Positions 1 through 10,945 are shown, numbered from the stretch's first letter. The stretch is 64,000 bases of DNA from Thamnaconus septentrionalis (GCA_009823395.1 CM020510.1:10164773-10228772), one strand, 5' to 3'. The notes: generated by a model not told the origin, from the sequence alone. Made by a program: numbers and translations.

Positions 1-339
1 TTTTTTTTTTTCCTTCTCAACGCTACTTTTTGATATTCCCGGCTTTGAAGCGCTCATTAGCATGGCTTTCGCTTTATGAAAGCGCTGCCTTTTTTCGTGG
101 TCTGTACAAAACGTTTAATTTGTTTGTTTCGAAGTTCATACAATAGCTGTGTTGTTTTTGTGCTTTATAGAAAGAGATCGTTGTTTTGTGCTTTTGATGG
201 TTTCCTCTGTACGGCCTCTGAGGAAAAGCAAGGGCAGATTGGCAGCCGTAGCTTTGGCTCCAGCAGCGTATTTAATCGCGGCTGGAGCAGCAGGTGGACA
301 GTGTCTAACATGGACTCCCTGTTGGAACCCTCTGTGCAG
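1..339 (+). other. tenm4: 3' end of an upstream intron
   Basis: This is non-coding sequence leading to the first exon. It opens with a poly-T run. A good branch-point match (CTAAC at about 305-309) sits roughly 30 nt before the acceptor AG at 338-339. The polypyrimidine tract between them is short and mixed. EGF repeat 3, which should precede this point in the protein, is not here and must lie upstream of the window. Confidence 0.75.
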
Positions 340-540
340 TGGACTGCCTGGACCCCACGTGCTCGGGCCGAGGGGTGTGCGTCCAGGGAGAGTGCCACTG
401 CTTTGTGGGTTGGGGCGGGCCAGGATGTGAGAGCCCCAGGGCCTCCTGCATGGACCAGTGCTCCGGACACGGAGCCTTCCTGGCGGAGACGGGGACCTGC
501 AGCTGCGATCCCAACTGGACGGGCCACGACTGCTCCACAG
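340..540 (+). CDS. tenm4: tenm4 exon: EGF-like repeats 4 and 5
   Basis: Exon of 201 nt, phase 1 in and phase 1 out, residues 1-67, acceptor GCAG at 336-339 and donor GTGAGA at 541. It encodes EGF4 ([18 protein letters not shown]..., six cysteines) and EGF5 ([12 protein letters not shown]..., five cysteines, with Phe where the third Cys should be). In teneurins EGF2 and EGF5 each carry an odd cysteine number, and the free cysteines form the disulfides of the constitutive cis dimer, so the lone cysteine is expected. The frame opens through an upstream G that completes a Val codon at the junction; there is no start codon here because the exon is internal. Confidence 0.95.
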
Positions 541-2141
541 GTGAGACCACCACCACCACCACTTCCTTTGAATGATTGTCTGAATATTTTCTTTCTCAGA
601 CTTTATATTTGTACAGCACTTTGGTCGTCCTGCTCGGTCTTTTACTCTGCTGAAATGTATTTCCTGGTTTAATCCGCTCCAACTTCATCCCTGCTCCAGG
701 CACGGGGAGATCTCACACAGGAGAGGTTATTAGTAGGCTGAGGAGGCGGCATTAATGTTGATATTATCTAGTCTGAGACACTTATCAATATTTTATTTCA
801 GGTACTGAAGGGATGGCTACAATAAAAATAAATAAATAAATAAAAAAAAAAACTTTTAGAAAACTATCAAAGGTTACGAAACAGACAGTAAAAACAGCTG
901 AGGGAGCTGAAAAAGAAAATTGCAATGTTCTGTAAATACCACAGTGCAGACCACATTGTGATATTGCAGTCATTTGAGAATCATGTTCAACATTTTACTG
1001 GCTGTTTATTTGCCATGAACTGCTGCAGTGTGTTGGATAAAATCAGTTAAATACATTTTTGTTTTTGTTTTGTTTGTTTTTTTGGTTGTTTAATGTGCTT
1101 AATACTCATTATATAGACATATTGTGTGGGTCTGCTTGTTAAGAGGTGATCACATTGTGCCACCATGTCTCTAGATAGATTTTTTTTTTTTACCACGATA
1201 TCTTATCGCGAGACGTCAAAAAAGATGGATCAATATTCAGTCTTGTCCTTTAAACATAATGATAATCTCGTATTATGAAGCCTTCAGGTGTTCCAATTTC
1301 CCCTCGTTATCAGGTAGAGGGTGGCAGCCTTCACTCAAACCGTTCTTTGCTGTATTTGTCCTCAGTATGCACAAGTTAGCCAAGGAGCTACGGAAACGTG
1401 GGAATCCGATATTGTCTGAGGCCTCGATCTATTGCGTCACGAGTTAACACTCTTTCATGAGCTTCTGACTTTCTTCACGTCGGCACGTGGGCTCATAGCT
1501 GCTGAGAGCTCCGTCTCCTCAGGAGGATTGAATCCGCCGAGTGGGTCTCCTCCGCTGGGAGCTGTTTCGCTCCCGCTAGTCAGATGGCTGAGCGCGCCGT
1601 GCCGGAACGTACAGTTTCACATCCAGTGTGTGAGGCGGGAGTAAGAGTTTGGCACGACTTAGCTTCATCTGTGACGGCAGCCTGTCTGCTCAAGCTGCCG
1701 CCTTCAACGTAAACCTCGGCGAAGTCACCGGCTTCTTCTTTACCAACCTTCAGATATCGGCGCTAACGTGCTAACAAAGATCCTGCCTGTCACTGGGTCT
1801 ATTTTTGGCGACGGGGACACAGTTGCAGACCTCAGCTGTTTTCAATTTTAATAAGGAAAAAAAAAGAAAACAGGATTAAAGAGGCAGGATTTGTTCAGTT
1901 GTCACTTGGATCAATGAATCCTTTTATATTCCGCGCACACACAATGACCCATTAGGTAATCTTGGGGGGATTTTGAAGGAAATGGCCGGTTAGTCTTAGT
2001 TTGCCTTTTGGGGGGTAGGGGGACAGAAAAAGCTCTGCAAATGATGATGAGGTGGCTCTTTATCCGCCTTTATCCTGCTCAGTGTGGACCTTACCGCGCT
2101 GTAATACAGCACTAAGCTGGCTGGCAGGGAGACGTTCAGCT

Positions 2142-2176
<35 letters not shown>
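2142..2176. repeat. (AGC)n trinucleotide tract
   Basis: Uninterrupted AGC repeat of about 11-12 units in an intron. Read on the minus strand it is a GCT tract. It produces a spurious serine/cysteine-rich open frame but has no coding context. Confidence 0.95.
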
Positions 2177-2179
<3 letters not shown>

Positions 2180-2878
2180 GTTACCTTGCGGACTGAACAG
2201 GAAGAGAAAGATAGAAAGCTTTCTGTACACCTTTCAGGATTCTTTAATCCTCCCCTCCCCCCCGACACTTTGGAGTCACAAACACACTTTCTAACGCGGC
2301 ACAACCTGTGTAACGCCGTTGCAGGCCATAAAACGACGCCCAAGGTTTTTATGTCCTCTAATACGTGTTGTTTCTGGGCCGCGTCCGCTCCGACTCGCAC
2401 CCGGAGGAAAGTTTGTTTACACAGTTCTTTAGCGCAAATGGTAATGGCTGGCTTGGGGACGGCGGTATTTCTCTGCGCGGCGGCGGCGGAGGAAGACTCC
2501 TCTGGCCACAGATAATGAGCCTTTTGCCTGCAGGCTGCAATTGCATCTTTATCATGTGAAGGCCTTTCGCCGTGTGCCAAGTCAACAGTTGCCTCGCAGT
2601 CACTTTGAGTCGGCCTCGCTGACCTGCGACTGCAATGATGAATAGTAAGAAATGAAACGCAGCTGTCCATTACTGCGTTGTTGTTGTTGCTGCTGTTGTT
2701 GTCGTTGTTCTCCACTCCCCCCCGCCTTTCCCCATGTGATCATCATGTCTTCAATCGAAATGCAATCGTGTTCATTAGAACATCTTAATTGACTCTTAAT
2801 AATGTGTTTAAAAGGTGTTTAAGGCGACGCTCCATAGACAATAATTGATGGGAGGATGTCTCCCCTGTTTTGGGTGGG

Positions 2879-2905
2879 TGTGTGTGTGTGTGTGTGTGTG
2901 TGTGT
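2879..2905. repeat. (TG)n microsatellite
   Basis: Uninterrupted TG dinucleotide run of about 13 units in an intron. Confidence 0.95.
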
Positions 2906-3404
2906 CCACGCTTAAGCAGTCATTAGCAGCAGCCACTCATTCAAATTCCGTCGGCTCACTCTGCAAATGACATGTGGGATGTAAATTGTCTGTTGTCATT
3001 TCTTCCCATGTTTTTTTTAATCTTTCTTTTTTTTTTTTCCTCTGTCACACGAGCATTTCAAGTTGGCAATGTCACGCTACGCCGCCGCATGTTCTAGCGC
3101 AAAAAAACCCCAAAAAAACACACAAATTAGATTTTGCAGCAATGAAGAATTTAAAAAAAACCATGCCAATAATTGACTTATGAAAAGATTTCACCTCCAG
3201 TTTGGTCCCCCGTGGTCACATTGGAATTGGCTGGGCTAATAATCTGCTAATACGTAGCTTTTGTTCCCCCCAGTGCCCGCGCGCTGCAAAGCCTCTTTGC
3301 GACGGGACGCTTAATAAAGAGGTTTACATTTCAATGAGATTCATAATAAATCTGCCAGCGCTTAATTTCGCCCCGGCAGTCGGTCTCGTCACACTCTGAG
3401 TCGT

Positions 3405-3610
3405 GTGACACGAGACGTGGGCCGTCGTCCCCGCCGCTGCTCCGGGGCCCTGACAGGGAGGTCTTTCAGCTGCCGCACAATAGCGCCGGCCCGGCTCGGC
3501 CCGACCCGGCTCGACTGCGGCTGCGTTCGCCTCCGCCGCTGCGCTTAGGTGGAATAAAAATAGCACATTGACACTCAGCGCTTTAAATCATTTGGCGCGG
3601 GGGCCCCGGG
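3405..3610. other. CpG-rich intronic block
   Basis: About 200 bp with dense CpG (about a dozen in the line 3481-3540 alone), flanked by AT-rich sequence. It could be a regulatory element. No motif or conservation evidence is available from the sequence alone. Confidence 0.4.
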
Positions 3611-4098
3611 CCCTCCCGCCTGACGCCTCGGCGTGTCGTGGAAATGCAGTAAGATTTAAAGTTTCATCAAAGCGACGGCGCCCGATAATGTGCCTTCCGC
3701 TGTTACAAGAGATTCCGGCTATTTATTTTCCTTTCTGCACCAGCCGACTGGCAGGGCAGGGGGTGAAAAAAAGTGACTTTAGAAAGACTAAAAAAAAAAA
3801 AAGACGAGGAGAAGAATAAGTCAGCTCAGGCCGACGCAATCCATGTCTTTGCTTTGTAATGGACTTATTAGATTTGTATTGTCAAAAAAAAGGATTGGCC
3901 CCTCATGAGGTGCAGGAATTTCTTTTCAGCCGCCGTCAGACAAGGTAGTGGAGCGTGGCGGCCTCGCCTTTGACAATAACGTCTTGGATTTGTCTTTTCT
4001 TCACCCCTGTCGCCTCGTCCCATCACGGCCTCGTCCTCCCTTCCTTCCTCCCCTCCCCCTCCCTTTCTCTCCCTCCTCCTCTTCTGTGTCTCCCACAG

Positions 4099-4284
4099 AG
4101 ATTTGTGCAGCCGACTGTGGTGGCCACGGCGTTTGTGTGTCGGGCAGCTGCCGCTGCGACGAGGGCTGGACGGGCGCCGGGTGTGACCAGAGGGCGTGTC
4201 ACCCTCGCTGCAACGAGCACGGCACCTGCAAGGACGGCAAGTGTGAATGCAGCCCCGGCTGGAACGGAGAGCACTGCACCATTG
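4099..4284 (+). CDS. tenm4: tenm4 exon: EGF-like repeats 6 and 7
   Basis: Exon of 186 nt, phase 1 to phase 1, residues 68-129, with acceptor CCACAG ending at 4098 and donor GTAGGC at 4285. EGF6 begins [18 protein letters not shown] and EGF7 begins [18 protein letters not shown]; each has six cysteines and the usual GW...GxxC tail. It ends in HCTI, the junction where teneurin splice site A lies: the next coding piece is either the 27-nt microexon at 7239 or the EGF8 exon at 10799. Both start in the same phase, so both joins stay open. Confidence 0.96.
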
Positions 4285-4344
4285 GTAGGCGGCGCTCGTT
4301 GGGGGAAGAGGGCGGGGCCGGATGGGGGTCCTGGTTTTATCTGT

Positions 4345-4346
<2 letters not shown>

Positions 4347-4398
<52 letters not shown>
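4347..4398. repeat. (GT)n microsatellite
   Basis: Uninterrupted GT run of about 26 units, starting some 60 bp inside the intron after the EGF6-7 exon. It is likely to be length-polymorphic. Confidence 0.97.
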
Positions 4399-4400
<2 letters not shown>

Positions 4401-4476
4401 AAAGGTGGGTGGTGTGGCATAAGGTTTCAGGCCAAAGCTGGCTGTGTCTGTCTTTCTGTCTGTCTGTCTGTCTGTA

Positions 4477-5070
4477 GCCCCTTTCCCACTGGCCAAAAAC
4501 CTGTTTAAACCCGCTAACAATCGGCATTTGGTGGCAAACCCTCGTCAAACAACCCGGCAAGCGACCCGAGTTAAAATCGCCTTTAATCGGCTCGGCTCCG
4601 ATCGGCTTACAGTGGGAAAGCCAGACCCACGTCAACACGTTAATTTAGGTGATGACGTTGAACGTTACGTGCGCTACGTCATAATATCGCGGCAGTCGCG
4701 GCGTATATCACGTACCGAAACAAAGCTCTGTCTACATTCGAGACTGGATTCATTCAGCATTTTGCAGCACTGGCAAGACAGTGACCATCGCGAGCTTCTC
4801 AAGTCTCAAGCCCAACAACAAAGTCCACTGACCACCGCCGGACTCGCTAGTACCTGCCCTGTGTGAGTCGCGCATTGCTCTCCATTGTTTCCTTCCCGGA
4901 ATTCTGTCGCACTTCTTCAACGTGATGATGTCAGCAGACGCCAAAACCAGCAGAGGGTGAGACCCCGCTGGGAAAGGCGCCAAATGCCGATTGTTAGCGG
5001 GTCGACCCGCGTTAAAAAAATAACAAATAAACAACCTGCGTTGACCTGCAAATTTTAGTGAGAAAGCGGC
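4477..5070. mobile_element. MITE-like element inside a (TCTG)n repeat
   Basis: An element of about 594 bp with imperfect terminal inverted repeats: the left end GCCCCTTTCCCACT pairs with the right end AGTGAGAAAGCGGC. A perfect 23-bp inner inverted repeat is formed by 4509-4531 and 4980-5002. A further internal inverted copy of the TTTCCCACTG motif lies at about 4610-4620. It has no open frame for a transposase, so it is non-autonomous. Both flanks are (TCTG/TGTC)n repeat (4447-4475 and 5072-5102), as if it jumped into that microsatellite. Superfamily not assigned. Confidence 0.7.
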
Positions 5071-5921
5071 ATGTCTGTCTGTCTGTCCATTTGTCTGTCT
5101 GTCTATCCGTCCGCTTGCGTGTGTGAAGTGCTGTGCGCGGAGGGGAAGGGTCCTCCTGGAGCCTAGAGGGAGGGACAGCGGGGGGAAAGTGGGGGGCGGG
5201 GCAAGGGGAGCATGCTTAATTGAATTTGTGCAACTCGGTAAAGCATGAACAGGTTTACTCAAGGATCTGAGGCTTGCCTTCATGCATTTTAATGTGGGAA
5301 TGTGCTAAGGTGTCCTTTCATTTTACTCATCCTTTTCCTCATCCCCCCCTTTTCTTTCTTTCGCTCCCCTTTTCATTCGCTATTAATTTCAAACGCTCGC
5401 ACACACGCGGCATTGTGAGACGGTTAACCGGCGCTATTGACTGCGCCCAACCCCCCGCCCCTCCCCCAACCCTCCCGCTGTTGCCATTTTAAAGTTAAGA
5501 TTGCTGGTAATTTTTTTTTTCCCAATTGTTTTCTCGTCTTTAAAAGAGACTGTGGTTTGCTGTCCCGAAACCATTGGCATTTAGACTTTTTGCCGTTTTT
5601 TGATGAAATATTCATATCACTCCTGCTGCCTTGGAATCTCCTCAAATGACGTTCCCACGCAAAATAATGCCTGGGGACCACTCATGCATCCCTTCGCAAA
5701 CACTCGCGGCCCCTCTGCCAAACAATTGAAACGTGTTGAATCAGCCGGCCGAGGAGCCGGCGCGGTTGGAATAACATTTAGAAGAAGCCGGGATGCTGAG
5801 CAGGGCCGTGTCTGACTTGTACGCTTTCAAATTTGAAAAGACGGACTGCTGCACGCCATTTAGCCGGAGTGGCTTCAAAGTAGCTTCCTCTTGGTGCAGG
5901 TTTCGGACCAGGAGCCAACAA

Positions 5922-5953
<32 letters not shown>

Positions 5954-5963
5954 TGCTGCTGCT
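5922..5963. repeat. (GCT)n trinucleotide tract
   Basis: Pure GCT repeat from 5922 to 5950, then one TCC interruption, then further GCT units. It is intronic and in the opposite orientation to the AGC tract at 2142. Confidence 0.95.
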
Positions 5964-6733
5964 CCGGCTCCGTGCTCCGTTTGCTTAAGTGCACAAGGTC
6001 ACGCCAGACGAGATATTTAACCCGGCGCATTTGTTCAGCGGGAACGATTTCACCCAATGTGCTTTTTGAATTTGAACTCCTGACACTCCTACATTATTAT
6101 GCACAACTTCTCCGTCAAGGTAACCGACCAAACGCACTCAGACAAGGGCTGGGTCAGCCTGCTGCGCCCTTGTTTTATTTTATTTTTTCCAAAAGAGAAA
6201 ATTACGCCTCTGACCTGTCCAGAGGGGCGCGGTTGCTTGTGGCAGACGTAGGAAGCGGCGACCTCGAAGCGTTGCACAACACTGACTGCGTTTCAGTCTC
6301 CAGTGTTTTTCTCGCTCTCAAGTAAGTTTGTCTTGAAGGTGAAATCTTTATTCCATATTTAAGCAGATTAAGCGCGAGTATTCTTTTTGCATATCCGGCA
6401 GCTGAACTGCCCCGAGTACAGAACATTGACTCAGCCCGTGAATCTTTTATGCGCCGGCCTTACATTATTGATGGGCCTTTTATAATGCCATATTGAGATC
6501 CCGGCTCCCTCGACAAGGCGATTCCTCTGTGTCATCCATTAAGATGCCACCGATTCCAATTTAAATCAATTTTCATTATTGAGAAAGTCCCACGCTGCGC
6601 GGGACGAGACGCCCCGCCGACGCTCGTCGACGCCTCGGGTGACCTCGTTTGTCTGCCGAGGTGTTGAGGGATTTCAAAAAAAAAAGAAAAAAAGGAGCGC
6701 CGTTTGTGAGCGCGACGTGCCTTGAGGATCAAA

Positions 6734-6915
6734 GGCCGCCATGTTGCTTCTCCTATTATTAATATATTATTATATTAATAGCAAATCTTTCATCGCAGAT
6801 TTTTCAGTTATGGTGTTTTAGTCGCTGGCTGAGGAACTTCATTGAAATGAATGGGCCGCCATCTTGGATCCCGGGGGCTTGGTGCCAATGTGTGGCCGCC
6901 ATGTTGCTTCTCCTA
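6734..6915. promoter_or_regulatory. cluster of YY1-like motifs with a direct repeat
   Basis: Three copies of the CCGCCATNTTG core (the YY1 consensus) occur in 182 bp: 6734-6755, 6854-6867 and 6894-6915. The first and third are identical over 22 bp; the middle one reads GGCCGCCATCTTGG. All face the same way. This may be a YY1-bound element, but short transposons of fish can carry a similar ATGGCGG motif, so the origin is open. Confidence 0.4.
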
Positions 6916-7238
6916 AACTCCCCTCCCCCACCCCGACTCTCCGCAGCCAAGAACAAACAAACAATCTTCGGTGTCTCACAACAGCCCCGGTTGTCTCAAC
7001 CGCCCCCCCCTTCTCTCCCTCTGACTCTGATGGTTTCCATCGTGTTGCTCGTGTAATGCATGGATCTGCTTCATGGGTGCACTCCTTGTTTTTTTCTTTT
7101 GTTGTTTTTTTTTTCTTCCTTTCTGTCTCTTCACCCTTTTCTTTTGGTACTGTGAACTAACACCTCGCTTTGCTGTCTTGTCATGGAAGTGGCACTTGTT
7201 CGAACCTCCCTTAAATGTCCTGTCTTTTATCTCCCAAG

Positions 7239-7265
7239 CTCACTATCTGGATAAGGTAGTGAAAG
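7239..7265 (+). CDS. tenm4: tenm4 microexon, splice site A (AHYLDKVVK)
   Basis: A 27-nt exon, phase 1 to phase 1, with acceptor CTCCCAAG and donor GTACGG. It adds nine residues, AHYLDKVVK (residues 130-138), between EGF7 and EGF8. Mammalian teneurins have a nine-residue optional insert of nearly the same sequence at this place (splice site A). Skipping it keeps the frame: ATT G|AG GGC gives IEGC. The exon is too short for ordinary gene finders and was recognised from its peptide, phase and flanking splice sites. A pyrimidine-rich (TTCC)n stretch follows it (about 7276-7325), and a G-rich tract lies further down. Known role of the insert: it changes the spacing and partner preference of the ectodomain. 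Confidence 0.92.
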
Positions 7266-10200
7266 GTACGGCATTCCTCCTTCCTTCTATTTTGCCCTCT
7301 TCCCTTTCCTTCCTTCCTTCCTTCTGTGACTCCAGCCGACATTAACAAACTCATGCGCCCTCGCCACCACCGGCCACCAACCAACCCACTACCCCTCCCC
7401 CGGCCCCCGTACATTGACATATGCCAAGACGACGCACCTCTTGCCCCCAGCCACCACAACCCGCCGCCTTTGGAGCGGCTCATTCCAAAAGATCCTCCCA
7501 TCAACTCTGTTTTATTTTCTTCCCCGTCATATCATCACGCAGTTAATCTCCACTTAGCACTTTCGCACCTGGTCGGTCCAAGTTGTGCTTTCTTTACATT
7601 TGTGTGTTGGGGTGTGGGTGGGGGGAGGGGGTGTGTGTGTTGGGAAGAGGGGGGGTTGGTGTGGGGGGGGGGTTCATAACCGTCGACATGCATTATGGAT
7701 GAGTGTGCAGCTGTGAGCCGCGGCCCTGATAGGTGCTGCGGCCGCATCCTCTCTAATTAAAAGGGTTCACAGTCTGGTTGGTACAGGGGGCAGGTGGGTG
7801 TGGGGAGGCTGAGGGGGGCAAGGCTCCGCCCCCTTTCTCCCCCAGCACCCGGCTACCCCACCGCCCACCTCTCGCTGCGTCCTTGGTAATGGACCACCTG
7901 GCACGGAGAGACCGCTGCCAGAGGAGTCGTGCAAAAACACTCGCCGCCCCACGTATGAAGCTGTTTTTTTTTTTCATATTTTCCTCCAGTAAAGCCGAGC
8001 CGGGGGCCCAGCGGGGGGGGACTCGTCTCTAGCAGCGATGCCAATTAAGTGGAACCGGTGCCAGCGTAGAGCAGATCTTTATTTATCCCCGTAATAAACA
8101 TTCCGAGTCTGCTAATCATCCGTCTCCGCCGGTCCACCCAGACTTGTTTTGTCCATTTGCTCGATACAAGGACGGCTAATGCCCAGACGTGTCTCGGAGG
8201 CAAGGCTCCCTCTGCTTGTATTGGCTCTCCAACGCCAGTCTGTTTTCCCACCGGGGGGGCGGAAAAGTAACTTGATGGAGGGTGGTGTCATTTGTTTTCG
8301 GCTGAGACGAAACCCAGCAGTCGTCCTACAGTAGCACGGATACGAGTCGGGCGTTTGGAAGCAACGGCGCAAAGTCTAGCTGGCTTTTGCGCTTTCAAAT
8401 TTCAATTCAACGCCCTTGATGGAGGATTAGTCGGCCTGCACGCCGCGGGTTTAACGGTAGTAGAAGTTCCGGTTTCACCGCGTGAAATGAATCTAATAAA
8501 CTTTTCGGAACGCCGGCGCCGACGCTGCCTGAGGTGTTACACACGGCAACAGATTGTGAGGAAGAGGCGTTTAAAGCCGTGCCAGCCGCCCAAGTGATGT
8601 GCAGCACTTGAGAGCCTAAGTGAGTTCGGCCGCCTCTCCTCTCCTCTCCTCTGCTCGCCAGGCAGATGCGTTGACGGAGGTCCAAGTTATTTACGAGACG
8701 GGCAAAAGCGAGTGCAGGACTGAACCAGCGCCGTCGCTGGGCAGCCCAGACTCACCCAGTTAGCGTTAGGATTTGATTGCAGGGAAGGACTTTTTACAGC
8801 AGATCTGTGTTCTGGGTATTACTTTTAGTGCAACGTCGTAAAGACTGGTGATTACTGCAACGAGCAGTTGAGTCGCTGAGAATCAAGGTGCAGATGCCCG
8901 AGCGGAAGGACTGACTACCCGTCGTAAAACACCGGCGAACAAGCAAAACTCCGACATCAAGTCTCACTGAGTCTCAATGTCGGGAAATGTCAACGTTCAG
9001 CAAAGTTCTGAACGTTGGCAGAGAAATGCAAGCGCAGTGTTTCTGGCAAATGATTTCAAGAAGAAATGTGTGAAGAAAATTGATTAGAAATGATAATAAA
9101 AATCATAAGAATTGTACAAATGATAAAATGTGGTATTGTTGGCAACAACACAAACTTTACTGCCAGTCAGAGAAGGTATTTTCTGTCTTTTGCTGTTTTC
9201 AGCAAAAGACAAATGTTTCGAGTCAGATAACATTTACTGTAGAGAAAGAAATCAAAGTGTTAAATGTTGTTTTTCTGGCCCCGCGTGGTTAAGTTTGAGT
9301 TTGAATAAAATAAACGAGCCTCCACTGTCAAGCAAGTTCAAGACGCAGTGATATCAACAGAAGGTTGAAGATTTTATTTGGCAATATTTCAAAAGAACGT
9401 TCTGTTTTTATTTCAGTCTCAATTTCTTATTGTGCAACTGTTGCATTATTGCTTTCATCTGCCGCCCCGCCCCGCCCCCCTTCCCAGAATCTAACCCTAT
9501 TGGTACATTTCTCTTCTCACCACGTTGTTTACGACAAACAGCTACTCTGTTCTTGCAACCTCCTTATCTGCTCGTCTTCCTTTATCACCTTTCCACAACT
9601 GATCTCTCGCCATTCAAAAAAAAAAAAAAAGTCCTCCTGCGCCTTGTAAGAGCATTTAGACAGCCGCCCCTGGTCTCTTCCAGATGATAAACCGGGTCCG
9701 CTTAAAATTCCCTCCATCATGGCGCCTCGCTAGCAACACCGGCTGTGACACACCTGGACGTTTGATACCTCGAGATGGGAAGTTGCGACTGCGCCTCAGT
9801 CGGTGGATAGGGATCGTAAGCTAGCAGATAAATGCCTGGAACAGACCTGGGAAGAAAAAGAAAGGAATGGTGGAGATAATCCTCTGATGGATGCCCCTGG
9901 TGGGAACCTTTCCAGGCAGAGAAAGAGGAACGTTTCACCTGCCACTCGGCTTTTATTCTCTCCTGGGGTCGCGTTCCTCGGGAAGCCGGTTAGCCGTGAG
10001 CGCCGCGCTGCGCCTCGCCGCGCCGCGTCGTGCCCTCCAGCTCACCCGCACTTCCCTCTTCCTGCTTTTTGATTTTTGCATCCTCTTTCTCCAAATGAGA
10101 AACGCCGCACTCAGCCTGATGGAATAATCTTATCGATTGCCGGGAAGACTCGAGCGACAGTTCATCAAAAAGAGGAGGCACATTTTAATCTGGACTCCCC

Positions 10201-10798
10201 CCACCCCCCATTGATTTATGGGTTTTTCTGCCTCTTCATTTTCCCACCGCGGGCGACATTCGCAACAGCAGCAGCGCCGGTGGCGCCGTCACAACGCTGG
10301 TCGCATTTGCAAAAAAAATAAAAAATAAACCCAGCATAAACAAGGATCCCGTCTCGTGCAGGAGCGCCACCACTTTCATTACGCAGAGGAGGAGCCGGCC
10401 TACTGTAGTAATGAGCGAATATTGATTTTACAAGATCCCTCTTATCTGATTGTCCTGCGAAGGGACATTAGAAGCTTCACAAAAGGTGTATCCACTTAAT
10501 CAAGCTGGGCTGAGGGTCATTACCGACGCCCTCATCCATTTCAAATCTTTAAAAATGACCCCTCTCCGTCGCCACTGACCACGAGCAACTATCAACGCAC
10601 AAGGGAAAAACTCCCATCAAACAGTCCATGTTGTCGCCTCGTGTTTGCTTACAGCCTCTCCCTCTACCCCCCCCCCTCCCCGCCGTGCCACTCGCAGTGT
10701 AACCAGCCACTGCTCACCATCTCCCGCTGACCTTTGTCTTTTTTTTCTTTTTCTCCCCCTACCCACCTCCCCCCCAATTTTGTCACACACACACACAG
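7266..10798 (+). other. tenm4: intron (3,533 bp) after microexon A
   Basis: Non-coding. It holds a (TTCC)-rich pyrimidine tract (7276-7325), a G-rich tract (7609-7672), CTCCT repeats (8631-8651), a poly-A run (9617-9630) and AT-rich stretches around 9000-9400. A CA-rich run (10784-10797) forms the end of the acceptor tract of the EGF8 exon. I see no gene. Confidence 0.75.
7609..7672 (+). other. G-rich tract, candidate RNA G-quadruplex
   Basis: On the transcribed-sense strand this stretch has many runs of three or more G separated by short T/GT loops, ending in a nine-G run, so several quadruplex foldings are possible. It lies about 340 nt downstream of microexon A. Confidence 0.5.
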
Positions 10799-10945
10799 AG
10801 GGCTGCCCCGGCCTGTGCAATGGAAATGGTAGGTGCACTCTGGGTAACAATGGCTGGTACTGTGTGTGCCAGCTGGGCTGGAGGGGCACCGGCTGTGACA
10901 CCTCCATGGAAACGGCCTGCAGTGATGTCAAGGACAACGACGGAG
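10799..10945 (+). CDS. tenm4: tenm4 exon: EGF-like repeat 8 and start of Cys-rich region
   Basis: Exon of 147 nt, phase 1 to phase 1, residues 139-187, acceptor ACACAG and donor GTAAAA. It encodes EGF8 ([21 protein letters not shown]..., with the longer loop typical of the last EGF) followed by [13 protein letters not shown], the start of the acidic Cys-rich segment. The DNDGDGL stretch crosses into the next exon and resembles a calcium-binding loop in teneurins. The leading AG completes Glu whether or not the microexon at 7239 is used. Confidence 0.95.

Larger units (their letters stand above)
541..4098 (+). other. tenm4: intron (3,558 bp), no gene seen
   Basis: I see no coding sequence here. 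It holds an A-rich patch (about 820-858), an (AGC)n tract (2142-2176), a TTG/CTG-rich patch (2679-2711), a (TG)n tract (2879-2905), several homopolymer runs and a CpG-rich block (about 3405-3610). The acceptor of the next exon follows a long C/T tract (about 4020-4098). Confidence 0.8.
4285..7238 (+). other. tenm4: intron (2,954 bp) before microexon A
   Basis: Non-coding. It holds a long (GT)n tract, a MITE-like element inserted in a (TCTG)n repeat, a (GCT)n tract, an AT-rich palindromic patch (about 6756-6781), a cluster of three YY1-like motifs with a 22-bp direct repeat (6734-6915), and a TGCATG (RBFOX-type) motif at 7057-7062 about 180 nt before the microexon. Confidence 0.75.

Noticed and set aside
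3868..4638. Long minus-strand frames over the (GT)n tract and EGF6-7 exon
   Set aside because: Their length comes from the THTHTH run of the microsatellite; no coding signature.
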